In this document: one piece after another, positions 45,465-55,799 of the stretch
How positions within the stretch are numbered: the first letter of the stretch is position 1
Layout: each line of letters opens with the position of its first letter
From: Trichobilharzia szidati
Lineage: Eukaryota > Platyhelminthes > Trematoda > Strigeidida > Schistosomatidae
Direction of reading: 5' to 3'
DNA length: 64,000 bases
NCBI GenBank assembly: GCA_944472155.2
Contig: OX235271.1
Span: forward strand, 88,983,256-89,047,255
The notes under the pieces: model-generated
Told to the model about the DNA's origin: nothing
What the model saw: the letters and a program-made list of their open reading frames with translations, nothing else
Database searches by the model: none
Position numbers and translations under genes: made by a program

Positions 45465-45469
45465 ACTTT

Positions 45470-45670
45470 TTTTGGTTTCTGAGTGTAAAGTAGGGCTTCG
45501 GGCTTCAAGCCTCGAGGCTTTGGCAGCAGTGGTGAATTCTGCGGGGTGGGATTGCCAGTCTCACGCCAGACCTTTCCTCTTTACCAGGTTTACTACCCTC
45601 TAAGCGAGATTTTGAAGTGAGTCGGCCGAGAATCGAACCCGGTCGGCGTGCATGTTTGCAGAGAACCACG
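45470..45670 (-). mobile_element. SINE-A copy
   Basis: Minus strand: GGTTCTCTGCAAACATGCAC, CGACCGGGTTCGATTCTCGG (B box), CCGACTCACTTC, GGGTAGTAAACCTGGTAAAG, CCCACCCCGCAGAATTCACC, GAAGCCCTACTTTACACTCA. The A box is damaged. Confidence 0.75.
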
Positions 45671-45870
45671 TCTACTATTGTGTTGCTGTTAATAAAAATA
45701 TACAACTAATCAAATCTTTATATGTGGTGTTGAGTTCTAGTAGATGAGTCATCATTTCAAGGTCAAAGATCCAGCCTAGTGAGTCGTAAATTCACATTGT
45801 GTAAAAAGCAATAGCACCAGCTTCAATTCACTTTCTGTATCCATTTTATACAATATTGATACTATTCATT

Positions 45871-46006
45871 GGTTGACGGTATACGACATGTTACTAAGTC
45901 ATACAGAATACATAACATTATGAATGAAGGCGTATATGAACACGAGTATTCAATTGTTTTTCTGTTTTTTTTAAGTAGCCTAGCAACATGTCTTATACTG
46001 TCAACC
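45871..46006. mobile_element. MITE with perfect 9-bp target-site duplication
   Basis: 136 bp between two copies of CTATTCATT (45862-45870 and 46007-46015). Left end GGTTGACGGTATACGACATG and right end CATGTCTTATACTGTCAACC are inverted repeats that extend inwards (TTACTAAGTC versus TAGCCTAGCAA). Non-coding. A 9-bp duplication fits the Mutator-like superfamily, and MULEs have been described in Schistosoma. Confidence 0.88.
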
Positions 46007-46374
46007 CTATTCATTTAATTACAATTAAAAGTTGCATACAAATGTTTAATTTTCAAAGTCTAACAGTTTAATGAGTTCTAACCTGTTTTAAGCTTAAGTA
46101 AACCAGGGTAAAAGTTAATGAATTCACCGAAATACTTAATGAAAAAAAAAGTTATTAAGAAGGTTCCTCAGTAAGCTAAATAACTGGAGTGTACATTTCA
46201 AGAATATACAAAAATTTATGCTTGTCTATGTGAAATACTTCAAGAAACTGAAATCACGTTATTCATTCTCTTTGATAACTAGATTAATTATCCTGCTGTC
46301 ATTCAGTATGAACAATACTGATTTCAAGTTGGAGAATATTTGCATACATTTACTCATAACTAATCCTCTCGTTC

Positions 46375-46550
46375 TTTTGAGTTCCGAGGGGAGCACAGGG
46401 CATCAGGCCTCAATCCTTGAAGTTTCAGTATCAGTATTTTTGCTTTTAGGGGGGAGGGGATGGTCGCCCTCCTCATACCCAAACCTTCCCCTCTTTTCTG
46501 AACTTACTATCAACCAGTAAAATGAGTGAGGTTTAGGAATGCAGAGGCCG
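46375..46550 (-). mobile_element. SINE-A copy lacking its promoter head
   Basis: Minus strand: CCGGCCTCTGCATTCCTAAA, CTGGTTGATAGTAAGTTCAG, GGTATGAGGAGGGCG, GAAACTTCAAGGATTGAGGC, TGCCCTGTGCTCCCCTCGGA. The tRNA-like head is missing and the 5' edge lies against a SINE-B tail. Confidence 0.65.
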
Positions 46551-46552
46551 GA

Positions 46553-46745
46553 AATTATTTATTATTTATTTTATTTGATTACACTTGATCACACTTTTCA
46601 GTACAAGTATGATTTCAGCATGATATCAGTACCGAATTTCAGCACATAGATATTGGTGTGCGTCGCAGGATCGAACCCGACCATGTGCAAACGAAGTGTT
46701 TGGTTGGCGAGTATTCTATAATTGAACCACCGAATCACACTCATA
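46553..46745 (-). mobile_element. SINE-B copy
   Basis: Minus strand from 46745: GTGTGATTCGGTGGTTCAAT, TCGCCAACCAAACACTTCGT, GCACATGGTCGGGTTCGATC, CTGCGACGCACACCAATATC, TGTGCTGAAATTCGGTACTG, ATATCATGCTGAAATC, AAAAGTGTGATCAAGTGTAA. The T-rich plus-strand stretch at 46555-46580 is its tail. Confidence 0.75.
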
Positions 46746-46854
46746 ACTAGTGTTCAGTGTCCTCAATCCTCAAAATATATTGATTTCGTTATAGGAACAA
46801 TGTACACAAGACAGGTAGCGTAACCCAAGAGCTAGGTGAAAGTGAATGGAATTG

Positions 46855-47660
46855 TCTAAATCTAATGTAAAACTGGAGGATATGCAAGTGAAAAGCAACA
46901 AGTTTGTAGAAGAAGCATCCAGAGAAGATAGGGCTTCAGGTTAACATAGAGAAAACAGGGGTGATGAAGATTCCTGGGCAACACCACCAACAGCAACAAC
47001 AACAGACAACGATCAGCATAAATGGAAGGAACCTGAAAGAGACAACCTCTTCTACCTACCTGGGAAGCATCGTTTCAATTACAGGCGGAACTGACGAGGA
47101 TATCAAAGCAAGAATCGGAAAAGCAAGACAAGCTTTCACTACTCCCAAGTCTGTGTGGAGATCAACAGCACTCAGCATCAAAAATAAGATCCGGATTTCC
47201 AACTCCAATGTGAAGTCAGTCAGTGCTACTCACTATACGGATCAGAGACTTGCACTGCGCGTCATAAAGAGCATCTCAAACATCCTTCAGACCTTCATCA
47301 ACAGCTGTCTTCGCTCAATACTCAAGATCAGATGGCCGGCCAGAAAAGATCAGCAACAGGGATCTCTGGGAGCGAACCAACCAGGAACCGATTGTGCAGC
47401 AAATAGGCAGGAAGAAATGGAGATGGATTGGCCATACTCTGAGGACAGGCCATCGCTCGAGTGGAACCCGAAAGGGAAGCGGCGAGTTGGTCGTCAGTGC
47501 GAGGGTGACTTGGAGGAGGTCATGTGAAGAGGAGATGGAAACGTGTGGGCAAACTTGGAGCCAGGTGAAAACTCTAGCAGAGAACCGAACGCAATGGAGA
47601 CGCACGGCTGAAGCCCTATGTTCCTCTAGGAATTAAAAGAAACAATATAATAATAATAAT
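46855..47660 (+). mobile_element. RTE 3' half, best preserved
   Basis: A 188-codon open frame (46961-47527): QHHQQQQQQTTISINGRNLK, ETTSSTYLGSIVSITGGTDE, DIKARIGKARQAF, VWRSTALSIKNKIRISNSNV, INSCLRSILKIRWPARKDQQ. A second frame (47394-47636) continues GRKKWRWIGHTLRTGHRSSG, ARVTWRRSCEEEMETCGQTW, SQVKTLAENRTQWRRTAEAL, CSSRN. This is the RT connection and C-terminal region of the SR2/BovB-like RTE type. 3' end GAAGCCCTATGTTCCTCTAG, then AATAATAATAATAAT. 5' of 46855 is missing. Confidence 0.9.
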
Positions 47661-48630
47661 GTAATCTGACAGTCAATTAAATCTTTCAGTCATTCAGATG
47701 TAAGCCTCCTTTCAATTTTTATCCTCACAAAGGGTTATTAATCTCCACCACTAAAAATCAACAACAGACTACTACAATGATAATATTCACCGAAAATTGT
47801 TACTTTGTAGAATTATTCTTGTCACAGTTACAAAACATTCTCCATATCTACTTTACAGACATTTCCCATAAGTAGTAAAAGGATTTTACTTTATTTTCAC
47901 TGAGCTCCAATAAAGTTTTTGAGTCTGATAAATTTTTGAAAAAAATATTTTGTACCAGGATAAAAACGATTTTAGTTTTCCCAACAACAGCAACAACAAC
48001 ACCAACTGCTGCTTAAACATCACCCTAATGATAATCTTAACATGAGTGCCTATGTCAGCATTAAGGAAACAAATGTTACATTTTTTTTAAAGATTCGTCT
48101 TCAGTAGACAAAATCTTGAAAACATCACACATACACATATATATGTATGTGAATGCATGCACTGTAAGAATGTAAGCGTTAACATGTCCAACTATTGTGC
48201 GAAATGCTGAAATTGCAATCATATATTAATCATTCAAAAATCAGAAGAATATTTATTTAGACTGTTTTCTTTATTATCCTTTATTCATTATGTAACACCA
48301 CCATTCATCTGGGTTTTCTTGGTATTATTCAACCGATAACAGAGACAACAAAGTACAAATTATGTTTGGTTTTTTTAAAAATCCAGAATTAAGATTAATG
48401 GATGTAAGGTGAAGTTATATTTGACAAGACATACAATGTCTGACTAACAGATAATAATTCAAGAAAATATTGGTGATTTAAAACAGATAAGGAAAAACAA
48501 ATGATATTAACTTTAAGAAAGAGTTCAGTGAACAAGAACAAATAGGGGAGAGTAAACTTTGTCTATTATCAAAATACTTCCATACAAACTAAATATGCAA
48601 AGTAACTGAATGTATAGAACTCCTTTACTT
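47661..48630. other. AT-rich DNA, no gene seen
   Basis: A CAA-rich scrap at 47985-48005 resembles the RTE CAA stretch. Nothing else recognised. Confidence 0.45.
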
Positions 48631-48634
48631 CCTC

Positions 48635-49020
48635 TCGACAGAAGAGTCAGCGAAGACAGGACTTCAAGTGAACATAGAGAAGACAGAGATGAAGATGCCT
48701 AATCATCATCACTGCCGCCACTACCACCACCAACAACAACAGGCGTCAATCACCATCAACAGACCAAATCTAAAGGAAGCCACTTCTTTTACTTACCTAG
48801 GTGGGACAGCATCGTTTCAACTACAGATCGTATGGGGGAGGACGTCAAAGTTGGACTAGTAAAAGCATGACAAACATTACTCAGAAATCAGTGTGGAAGT
48901 TTACTGCATGTGGCACAAAGATCCAAGATCCAAATCTTCAACACTGATGTCATATCACTACCTCTATATGGTTTAGAGTCTTAGTGCATCACGAAGAGGA
49001 TTACCTATAGGCCACTGAAG
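48635..49020 (+). mobile_element. RTE internal fragment
   Basis: AGTGAACATAGAGAAGACAG, MKMPNHHHCRHYHHQQQQAS, ITINRPNLKEATSFTYLGG, then shifted GTCAAAGTTGGACTAGTAAA, TCAGAAATCAGTGTGGAAG, CTTCAACACTGATGTCATAT and GGTTTAGAGTCTTAGTGCAT. Ends near 49020 at SINE scraps. Confidence 0.8.
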
Positions 49021-49024
49021 ACAT

Positions 49025-49165
49025 TCATCAACACAGTGAAGATTAGACATCAGTTAGAGAACTATTGGAAAACCAGGGAGTACTAGCACGAACTCCGGCG
49101 GATGCGTACCCATGAGGAGTCCCAAACTAGGACGAAACGGCTGTCTACTATCTCTGTTGTATATT
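49025..49165. repeat. HH-SINE pieces, facing each other
   Basis: 49025-49088 is a minus-orientation tail (CAGTTAGAGAACTATTGGAA). 49100-49165 is a plus-orientation hammerhead: ATGAGGA (49112-49118, C3 replaced), GTCC/GGAC stem II, GAAA (49134-49137), CGGCTGTC, TACTAT. Confidence 0.6.
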
Positions 49166-49224
49166 CATAAGTAGAGTTTTATACTCAACCATCTGTAAAC
49201 ATCCATTAATTTATTTGTTTAAAA

Positions 49225-50740
49225 GTGTACTAATTAAGTCTTTTATTGGCTTTAATTTTCTCATTTTCAGTGACTTTCAATACTGAATCCCGTGCTTTCT
49301 CTATCACTGTCATCATTTTTAACACTTCTACTATTGTTATTGTCATTGCTTCCTGGAATTGTATATCCTTGGTACATAACATGAGAAGCTGTCTAAATTC
49401 CAGTTCTGGCAGAGGAAGTAAGTCAGAATGTTGACACATGATGTCTAACGTGTTATGCAGTGGGACCTGTGTGAATAGTGAAATCACATCGAAGGAGACC
49501 ATGAGTTTATCACATACTTTAAGTTGACTCACTTCTTCAACGAATTGGAAAGAATCTTTCAGAGTGTGTTTGGCTAGTCGTTGTTTAATAGGTTCCAACT
49601 TATCGGCCAACCAACGAGAAACTTTGTGGAACGGCGAACTCACCATTGACAGTATAGGTCTCATTGGTGCAGTTCTTTTTATGTATCTTGGGTAGATCAT
49701 ACATATACGGTAGACGAGAATCCTTGGGCTTTAATTCATTGTATGTGTCGTTGTCAATCATTTTATTTTTTTAACAGCTCTCTGAGTTCTGTTGTGTTTC
49801 TTTTCTGTCGAGTTTGTCATATCTTTCTTTTGGTTATCAATCTTGAACCTCCACGTGTCACTGAGAATGGATTCCATTTTTTGGATATAGCCAGCTTTGT
49901 TCATCACTACCACGCCCGAACCTTTATCTGGTAGCAGTATGATGATATCTTCAGTACTTAGCAAATGTTTAATTGCTTTTTGGTGCTCTTTTGTCATGAT
50001 TCTAGACCGTTGAATTGGTGAACAGAGGGATTCGTTGGTGATGTCAACTAGTTTGGATTTGAACCAACCTTTCTTGTCTTTACTGACGGAATGTAGGTCG
50101 GTTAACTGGTTGAATAAATTCTCAAATTGCGCTTCTGTGTCTATTTTACCCACATATTTTCTCAGAATATGGAACTTGAATCCGAGTGAAAGCGCCTCAA
50201 TTTCAGTTTCATTTAGTTTTATACTCGAGTGACTGATAACATATTTTTCCTGGTTTTCCGGGAAGCCTTCAAATAAGTGTTCTGTTACCTATGTAATGGA
50301 TAGGATCGTAGAGAAGTTTTGACATGTTTTGTATTGAAGATCTCGAATGAAATCTATGAATTTGACTGTGCATACAATGTTTAGACCATTGACAATGTTT
50401 CCGAACGAGCCAGCTTCCGTTTTCAGCTTTGAAATAAGCATCTTCGTCGATTCAATACTGGATTTTGTTACTCGTCTGAGATTTTTGGCAGAGGGGGGAA
50501 GTTTGACGAGGGAAACAGCCTGACACTGATCATAAAACTTGAGACGAGTAACTTCTCTTGATATTCTGCAACGCAAGGTCACTAAGTGATTCAGCGGGAA
50601 GACTTCTCTTCAAGAACCTCATACAAGAATTCCCTTTCATAAATTTAAGCAAAGAAAGAAGAAACATTGGTGCAGAATAACATGGATCCATTTTATTTCG
50701 TTGGTTCTCATCAGCTGCACGCAACCTACAGACTTTAATA
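49225..50740 (-). mobile_element. PLE-1 5' half: hammerhead, N-terminal region and RT start
   Basis: Minus strand order: hammerhead (50720-50670), start region SLLKFMKGNSCMRFLKRSLP, NLRRVTKSSIESTKMLISKL, KTEAGSFGNIVNGLN, LFEGFPENQEKY, KLNETEIEALSLGFKF, GKIDTEAQFENLFNQLTDLH, LLPDKGSGVVVMNKAGYIQK, RTAPMRPILSMVSSPFHKVS, then RT motif A LMVSFDVISLFTQVPLHNTL and LLMLCTKDIQF. Only a few frameshifts or stops, so it is fairly young. At about 49353 PLE homology stops and the frame runs into 40 unrelated codons. Motif B and YVDD are absent. Confidence 0.9.
50670..50720 (-). ncRNA. Hammerhead ribozyme, PLE type, intact core
   Basis: Minus strand: stem I GTGCAG (50720-50715) with CTGCAC (50675-50670), six perfect pairs. 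Core CTGATGA (50714-50708), GAACCAAC in the stem II position (one closing G-C pair), GAAA (50699-50696), stem III ATAA/TTAT around ATGGATCCAT, and U17 at 50676 as the predicted cleavage position. Every conserved core base is present. It sits directly upstream of the PLE open frame, in the same sense. Confidence 0.85.
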
Positions 50741-52545
50741 CTTAAAAGTCAGCCTAAAATTTGACATGCGTATGTCATCAACAAGAGTTTCATGATGCAT
50801 CTGTCGACAAAGAAAGGAAAATACCATAAGGGAATATTGTATTCTTCAGATCGAACAGCACTGCGTCACATGTGGTATTGTAGATTATTGTTATTTAACT
50901 TGAGATCCTGGGTGAAGAGAAAATGCTAGGCAGTAAACTATACTGAAAATTCCAGATATTGTGTAAACTTTTTGTGCAGAATAAAGCTATTATTATTATT
51001 ATTAATAATCCTCATTATGCGAACCATATGAAACATCGCATTGAAGAAGCTTCTAAAGATAATCTCTACTGACACCCAAGCTGACAGTTTCGCTAAGAAA
51101 TGCCACGTAGTTCTTCCCATTGAGAAACTTGAACCAATCAAGAACAACAAATTTAGGTACAAGCTGAACATTTCATTGAAGAGAACATACTCAGTTGTTA
51201 GGCTCGTATGTTTGTCTCAAACGAATTGTTGTTTAAGATAGTTGTAAGTGAACCTCACGTTACCTCCAACTGTAACTGCCAGTTTGCATATACATGCCAA
51301 AGTACATACATTCAGAAAAACAGAGAGAAGAGTTATTATCTGCATTTCTAAACACACATAAAAGAAAAAGGACCTAAAGGACTCAAAGACACAAAACAGT
51401 GCGATCGTGCGCCACCTATCGGACATTGATTATATGATGGACACTCTGAAATAATCAAAAGATTACAGAAATCTAGCCTGTCATGTTTTAATGAACCAAC
51501 TGCCATCAAACGCTTGGATGCAAATCCATGCAAGCAGGAGGAAAGAATGGTCAACCTGGCATCAATACATCGTTTTTTTATGAACATTACTCACTTTCCT
51601 CTTCTTGCTATGGTAAAATGTTTTGTGTAGTTATTTAACCATGTATACTAACTTACTGTTTCTACTTAAACTTTGTTTCTATCCACATACTGAACATTCC
51701 ACCTGTTTTTTACAAACTTTCTTATGGTCATCGTATAAACAGTTAGTCCTTTTAACGCTTAATAGTCTAACTAATTAAACATTTTTGAACTTATGTTACT
51801 TAGGTTTCTTATCAATAACTGATTGTCAATATGATAAAAGTAAGTTCACACCCTCTTTTGTGATCTAGAAATTTTTGGTATTGTTTTGGTAGTAGGCAGT
51901 TGAAAATCCGCAAAATTATTATGATAAATGAGCTCATATTATCCTACTACATTCATCATTGTTGTTTAGTTCCAACCCAGAAGTATGGCAGTCTCAAACA
52001 GGTAGTCAGTATTCGACTTTTCTGATTCCCAGTATTAATATATTTTTATACATACTGCTTAATAGGTAAATATATCAGGACAAACCTTATATTCCGTTAT
52101 AAAAGGTTGTTTTTCTCCCCGACTCACAAAAAAATCTTACTCTTAGTATGACCCTGCAGTTAAACCGCCTTCCTGAGTTTAATTCAGCTGAAAGTCATTC
52201 CGAGGCAGTTGTTTATCTATTTGACTGTTTTTCAAATATTGTCAGTAACATCGTTTAAAAATGAAATCATCAGTGTACATTTCAGTTAAGGTTATCTGAA
52301 CTGCAAAGGTCATTGATATTTCCTTTAAAAATTGACAGTGAGAACCGACAGTTTTAAAAGAAAAATGGTATCCATTAAACGGAAAATCACAATCACTATC
52401 TTTCACTAAATGCGTTATTGCTGTTACTATGATGAAAAGAATTTAATTTGTCGACTTACAGGACTATGTCTGCCAGCTTCTAGTGGCTTTTAGGATTGCT
52501 TATATAGACATTTGGCAGTGCTGAAATAGGGGAAATTGGACTTTA
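50741..52545. other. AT-rich DNA, no recognised gene
   Basis: 50760-50900 is probably more of the PLE terminal repeat upstream of the hammerhead. Open frames on both strands at 50.94-51.6 kb show no domain. Nothing else seen. Confidence 0.45.
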
Positions 52546-52549
52546 AGCA

Positions 52550-53560
52550 CCCGACAGGCATGATCGGTCGGTCGGTCGGTTTTCGACATAGAACTTTGCA
52601 CATATGTGCGGCAGTTCAAGTCGCCACACTCCATGTAGCACACAAAGCAAGACAAGAAGGTAGAAGAAATGCATAATATAGTCAGTAAACAGAGGTGTGA
52701 GACAAAGGAATAGTAATAACGGAGAACAAAACAGTTTCATTGGAAATCATAAGTCACAAGGAGTGGATTCATCTACTCCAGTCATTGAGAACGATTTTGA
52801 GCCATGTCACCGATTGTTTCCAGCCTGCATTGGTTTTTACCGTCCCGAGGATCCCAACTAGGAAGTCTACACCTTCCTACGTGGCTTAGACTAACTGTTG
52901 TAGATTTCATTGACTGGTGACATGTTTTGGTTTGACCGCCACTAGCTCTTTTCCAGCCTGACCCTATATCAGCTAACATTGCCCATTGTTGAGGAAGGCG
53001 ATGACTAGGCATACGTAGAACATGTCCTAACCATCTCAGTCGATGTAGCTTCCCAGCCTCGTCGACTGATTTCCCCTCCTTACCTAGCACTCGACGCCTA
53101 ACTTCAATATTGCTCATCTTATCATACCACTTTACGCGGGAGATAGAACACAGACACCTACAATCGAAGACAGCTAATCTTTTCATGTCTTCCACTCTCA
53201 ATGGCCAGGTCTCACAGCCATAAAGGAGGACGGAGCGGACTGTTGAGCAGTACACACGCCCTTTGGTCGATAGTCGGATATCACGTCTACGCCACAGACG
53301 GTGTAAACTGGCGTATGCGAACCTAGCCCTCTGTATTCGTGCTGAGATTTCGTCTGAGATCAACCCGTTGGGGCTGATGGTACTTCCCAAGTAAGTGAAG
53401 CGGTCAACGTGCTCTACCACTTCACTTCCTATTTCTAATCTAAGGGTCTGTGTAGTCCAATCCTGCAGCATCATCTTACATTTTAAAGGGCTTTGACTTT
53501 GACTTTGCGACAGGCATGAACGTACCAATAACTCTGGAAGTCTTAGTCAGAGCAAGGTAG
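52550..53560 (-). mobile_element. LINE-2 C-terminal region, best copy
   Basis: A 248-codon open frame (53528-52782): KCKMMLQDWTTQTLRLEIGS, EVVEHVDRFTYLGSTISPNG, ISDEISARIQRARFAYASLH, RLWRRRDIRLSTKGRVYCST, VRSVLLYGCETWPLRVEDMK, VKWYDKMSNIEVRRRVLGKE, LHRLRWLGHVLRMPSHRLPQ. It is the part after the RT palm of a non-LTR LINE. 52780-52560 is 3' UTR (CTACATGGAGTGTGGCGACT), ending with a CCGA repeat at 52563-52578. Upstream catalytic RT is missing. Open across 248 codons, so fairly recent. Confidence 0.85.
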
Positions 53561-55095
53561 TGAAAGCAAACAATTAACACTAGATTCATGAAGGCAAGTG
53601 TTTAGTGAAATGTACCAATATTAAACAGGATACCTGGTTAGTTTTAAGTTAGAATAGAGAAAGTCTAAGGTTAATTTTAGTCTAGGAGCAGGTTAGGGTT
53701 AGGTTAACCTAATCAGAGACATATTTAGGGTGAAGCTAGACACATATTAAGGTTAAGGTTGAGTTAGAGGAACAAATTTGCTTTTAAGCGCAAAATCTCG
53801 TCCAAAGTTCATTGGTTTGTCTGCTCCTTTTGAGTGTCTGAATTATAACTTGACCTTAAAATGAATCAATGAATATTTGTGATCTGATTAGCTCAAATTC
53901 CTTCAAAGTTTACTAAATTATTCAGTTAATTTAGAAAATTCTGTTTCAAAAATCCAGACGGGATCATTCTCATTAAAAGAAAATTTAGGAAGTTAAATAT
54001 GAAGGGCATGAAATCGTTTATTCCCAAGAATTATTAAAGGATGATGTATGCATAATTCACAATTCCCTGGGGGAAGTAATTCGCTTGTTTTGGATTAGTA
54101 TAAAAAGCACTTTGAATTTGATACAAATAAAATGGCGTCTTTCAAATAATTCTATGAATTATTCTTATTCATAGTGGTTATACTGTTTAACCTAATTATT
54201 TTTATAGAATACAAACTGTTTCTGTATTCTGAACATTTGTGAAGAGTGGCACAATACTAAACTTGTCAATCATTTAGCAGTTGAATGCTAAATACAAATT
54301 TTAGGAGCAATGGTAATCCATACAGTTGCGATATCATTCAACAGGTTGGTCGTATGGGTTCGTAGACGTCTCCAGTGATTAATTGATCTGACTTGATCTT
54401 CCTGTGTTAATGAAGTTGAAGAATGGGACTTTAAAAATTCATTAAACTTGACTGTCTTCGAAATACTTCAAATCTATACTCAGAATACTTTTTAAAGCTG
54501 ATACTTCTCAGCTGTAATATTTCTAGAAGCAGCGTTTATTTTTAATTGTACAAATCTATACTCTTATGGATAAATGGCAATTTTATATTCACCTTGTCAT
54601 TAACTTATAAGCTTCATCCAGTGCTGAAGAAAAGCAACCAAAAGAAATGCAAATTATCTGAAGTAAATCAAACAATTTGACTAATGTTGAACAATTGATC
54701 CACTGTATACACCTATTCAGTTTCAAATCAAACTGCTAATTATTCAACAAGTTTATGTGAAGTGTTTCAAAATTACAATACCTGTTGGTTTCTCGTATAA
54801 TTTAAGCATGACTTCATGGTTTTAAGACATTCGTTATCAATGGTGGTGGACTGCATTTCATTTTTTGTAGGTCAAACACGAATACTTACAGCAAAGCTGC
54901 ACTGTACAATATTGCAATGCAGAATGGTAGTAACTGAGCTAAAAAAGAATAATTCATATGAAGATTAAATAAGGATTTTATTGTATTTATTCTCGTAAAA
55001 TTTTTCATTTAATTCCACAGAGTTCAGTTAAACTGATCTACTTTAACTTCATTGTATGCCAGTTTATTTTGACTAAGTTATATCAAGTTATTTTG
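53561..55095. other. AT-rich DNA, no gene seen
   Basis: 53650-53770 holds several TTAGGT/TTAGGG-like words without tandem order. No gene recognised. Confidence 0.5.
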
Positions 55096-55104
55096 TAGGG
55101 ATTT

Positions 55105-55395
55105 GAGTTGATTCAAGCTCCATCACGAGCTAATATCAGTGGAAAAGCAGGGAATACTGGACAGCTGTTTCGTCCTAGTTTGGGTCTCTCCATCAGCATG
55201 CACCCCAGGGTTCAAACCCAGGACCTTCAGGCTACAAAGCAAGCTCTCATAGCATTAAGCCACTGGGACCGATTCAATGGCCTATGAATTCCGACTTCTA
55301 TCAATTCGGGATTCTAGCGCAGATACCAGCCGATGTCATCGGCGAGTATTTGTCCTCATATCTGATATGGCGGCATGACCAGTGGGGTACACCAG
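55105..55395 (-). mobile_element. HH-SINE copy
   Basis: Minus strand: GACAAATACTCGCCGATGAC (leader), GGAATTCATAGGCCATTGAA, CAGTGGCTTAATGC (A box region), GGTTTGAACCCTGG (B box), GGGTGCATGCTGATGGAGAG and the hammerhead remnant with GGACGAAACAGCTGTC and CAGTATTCC. The CTGANGA box is disturbed by extra bases. Confidence 0.75.
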
Positions 55396-55560
55396 TGGCC
55401 GAATGATCTATGAACTTGCCTTGCAACTGGAACGCCCACAGTTCGAGCCCTGGTGGTTGTGCGCTGTGAGGAGTTCCAAATTAGGGCGAAACAGCTGTCC
55501 AGTATTCCCTGGTCATCAGTGGTTCTTTAACTGATGTCAGCTTGTGACCAAGCTTGTAAG
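55396..55560 (+). mobile_element. HH-SINE copy, head and hammerhead
   Basis: TGGCCGAATGATCTATGAAC (A box region), CCTTGCAACTGGAACGCCCA, AGTTCGAGCCC (B box), then core GTGAGGA (C3 replaced), GTTCC, GGGC, GAAA, CAGCTGTC, CAGTATTCC and tail TTAACTGATGTCAGC. It continues directly from the minus copy, head to head. Confidence 0.7.
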
Positions 55561-55799
55561 TTATATCAGTTAAACTATACGAAGTACTCAGGTGGTAAAT
55601 ATATTTCCAAACAGACAAACACAACTCCTAATTATTCGTATCAATATGATTTGGTTAGTGAAAACCAGTAGACAAGTTCAGTCAATTTCTAATTAATCGT
55701 GTTATCGAGCTGTATATTGAGTACATCTATTAAGATTGGAAAATTCTAAAGCGACACTCAAAAATTAGTCTAGTTCCCATTAGTGACTGACTAAAAGAT

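Noticed and set aside
47394..47636. Separate 80-codon gene
   Set aside because: It is the frameshifted continuation of the RTE open frame (RRKWRWIGHTL through the C-terminus).
53650..53770. TTAGGG/TTAGGT-like words suggesting interstitial telomere
   Set aside because: The words are scattered and mixed with TTAGGTT and AAGGTTA, with no tandem six-base array.
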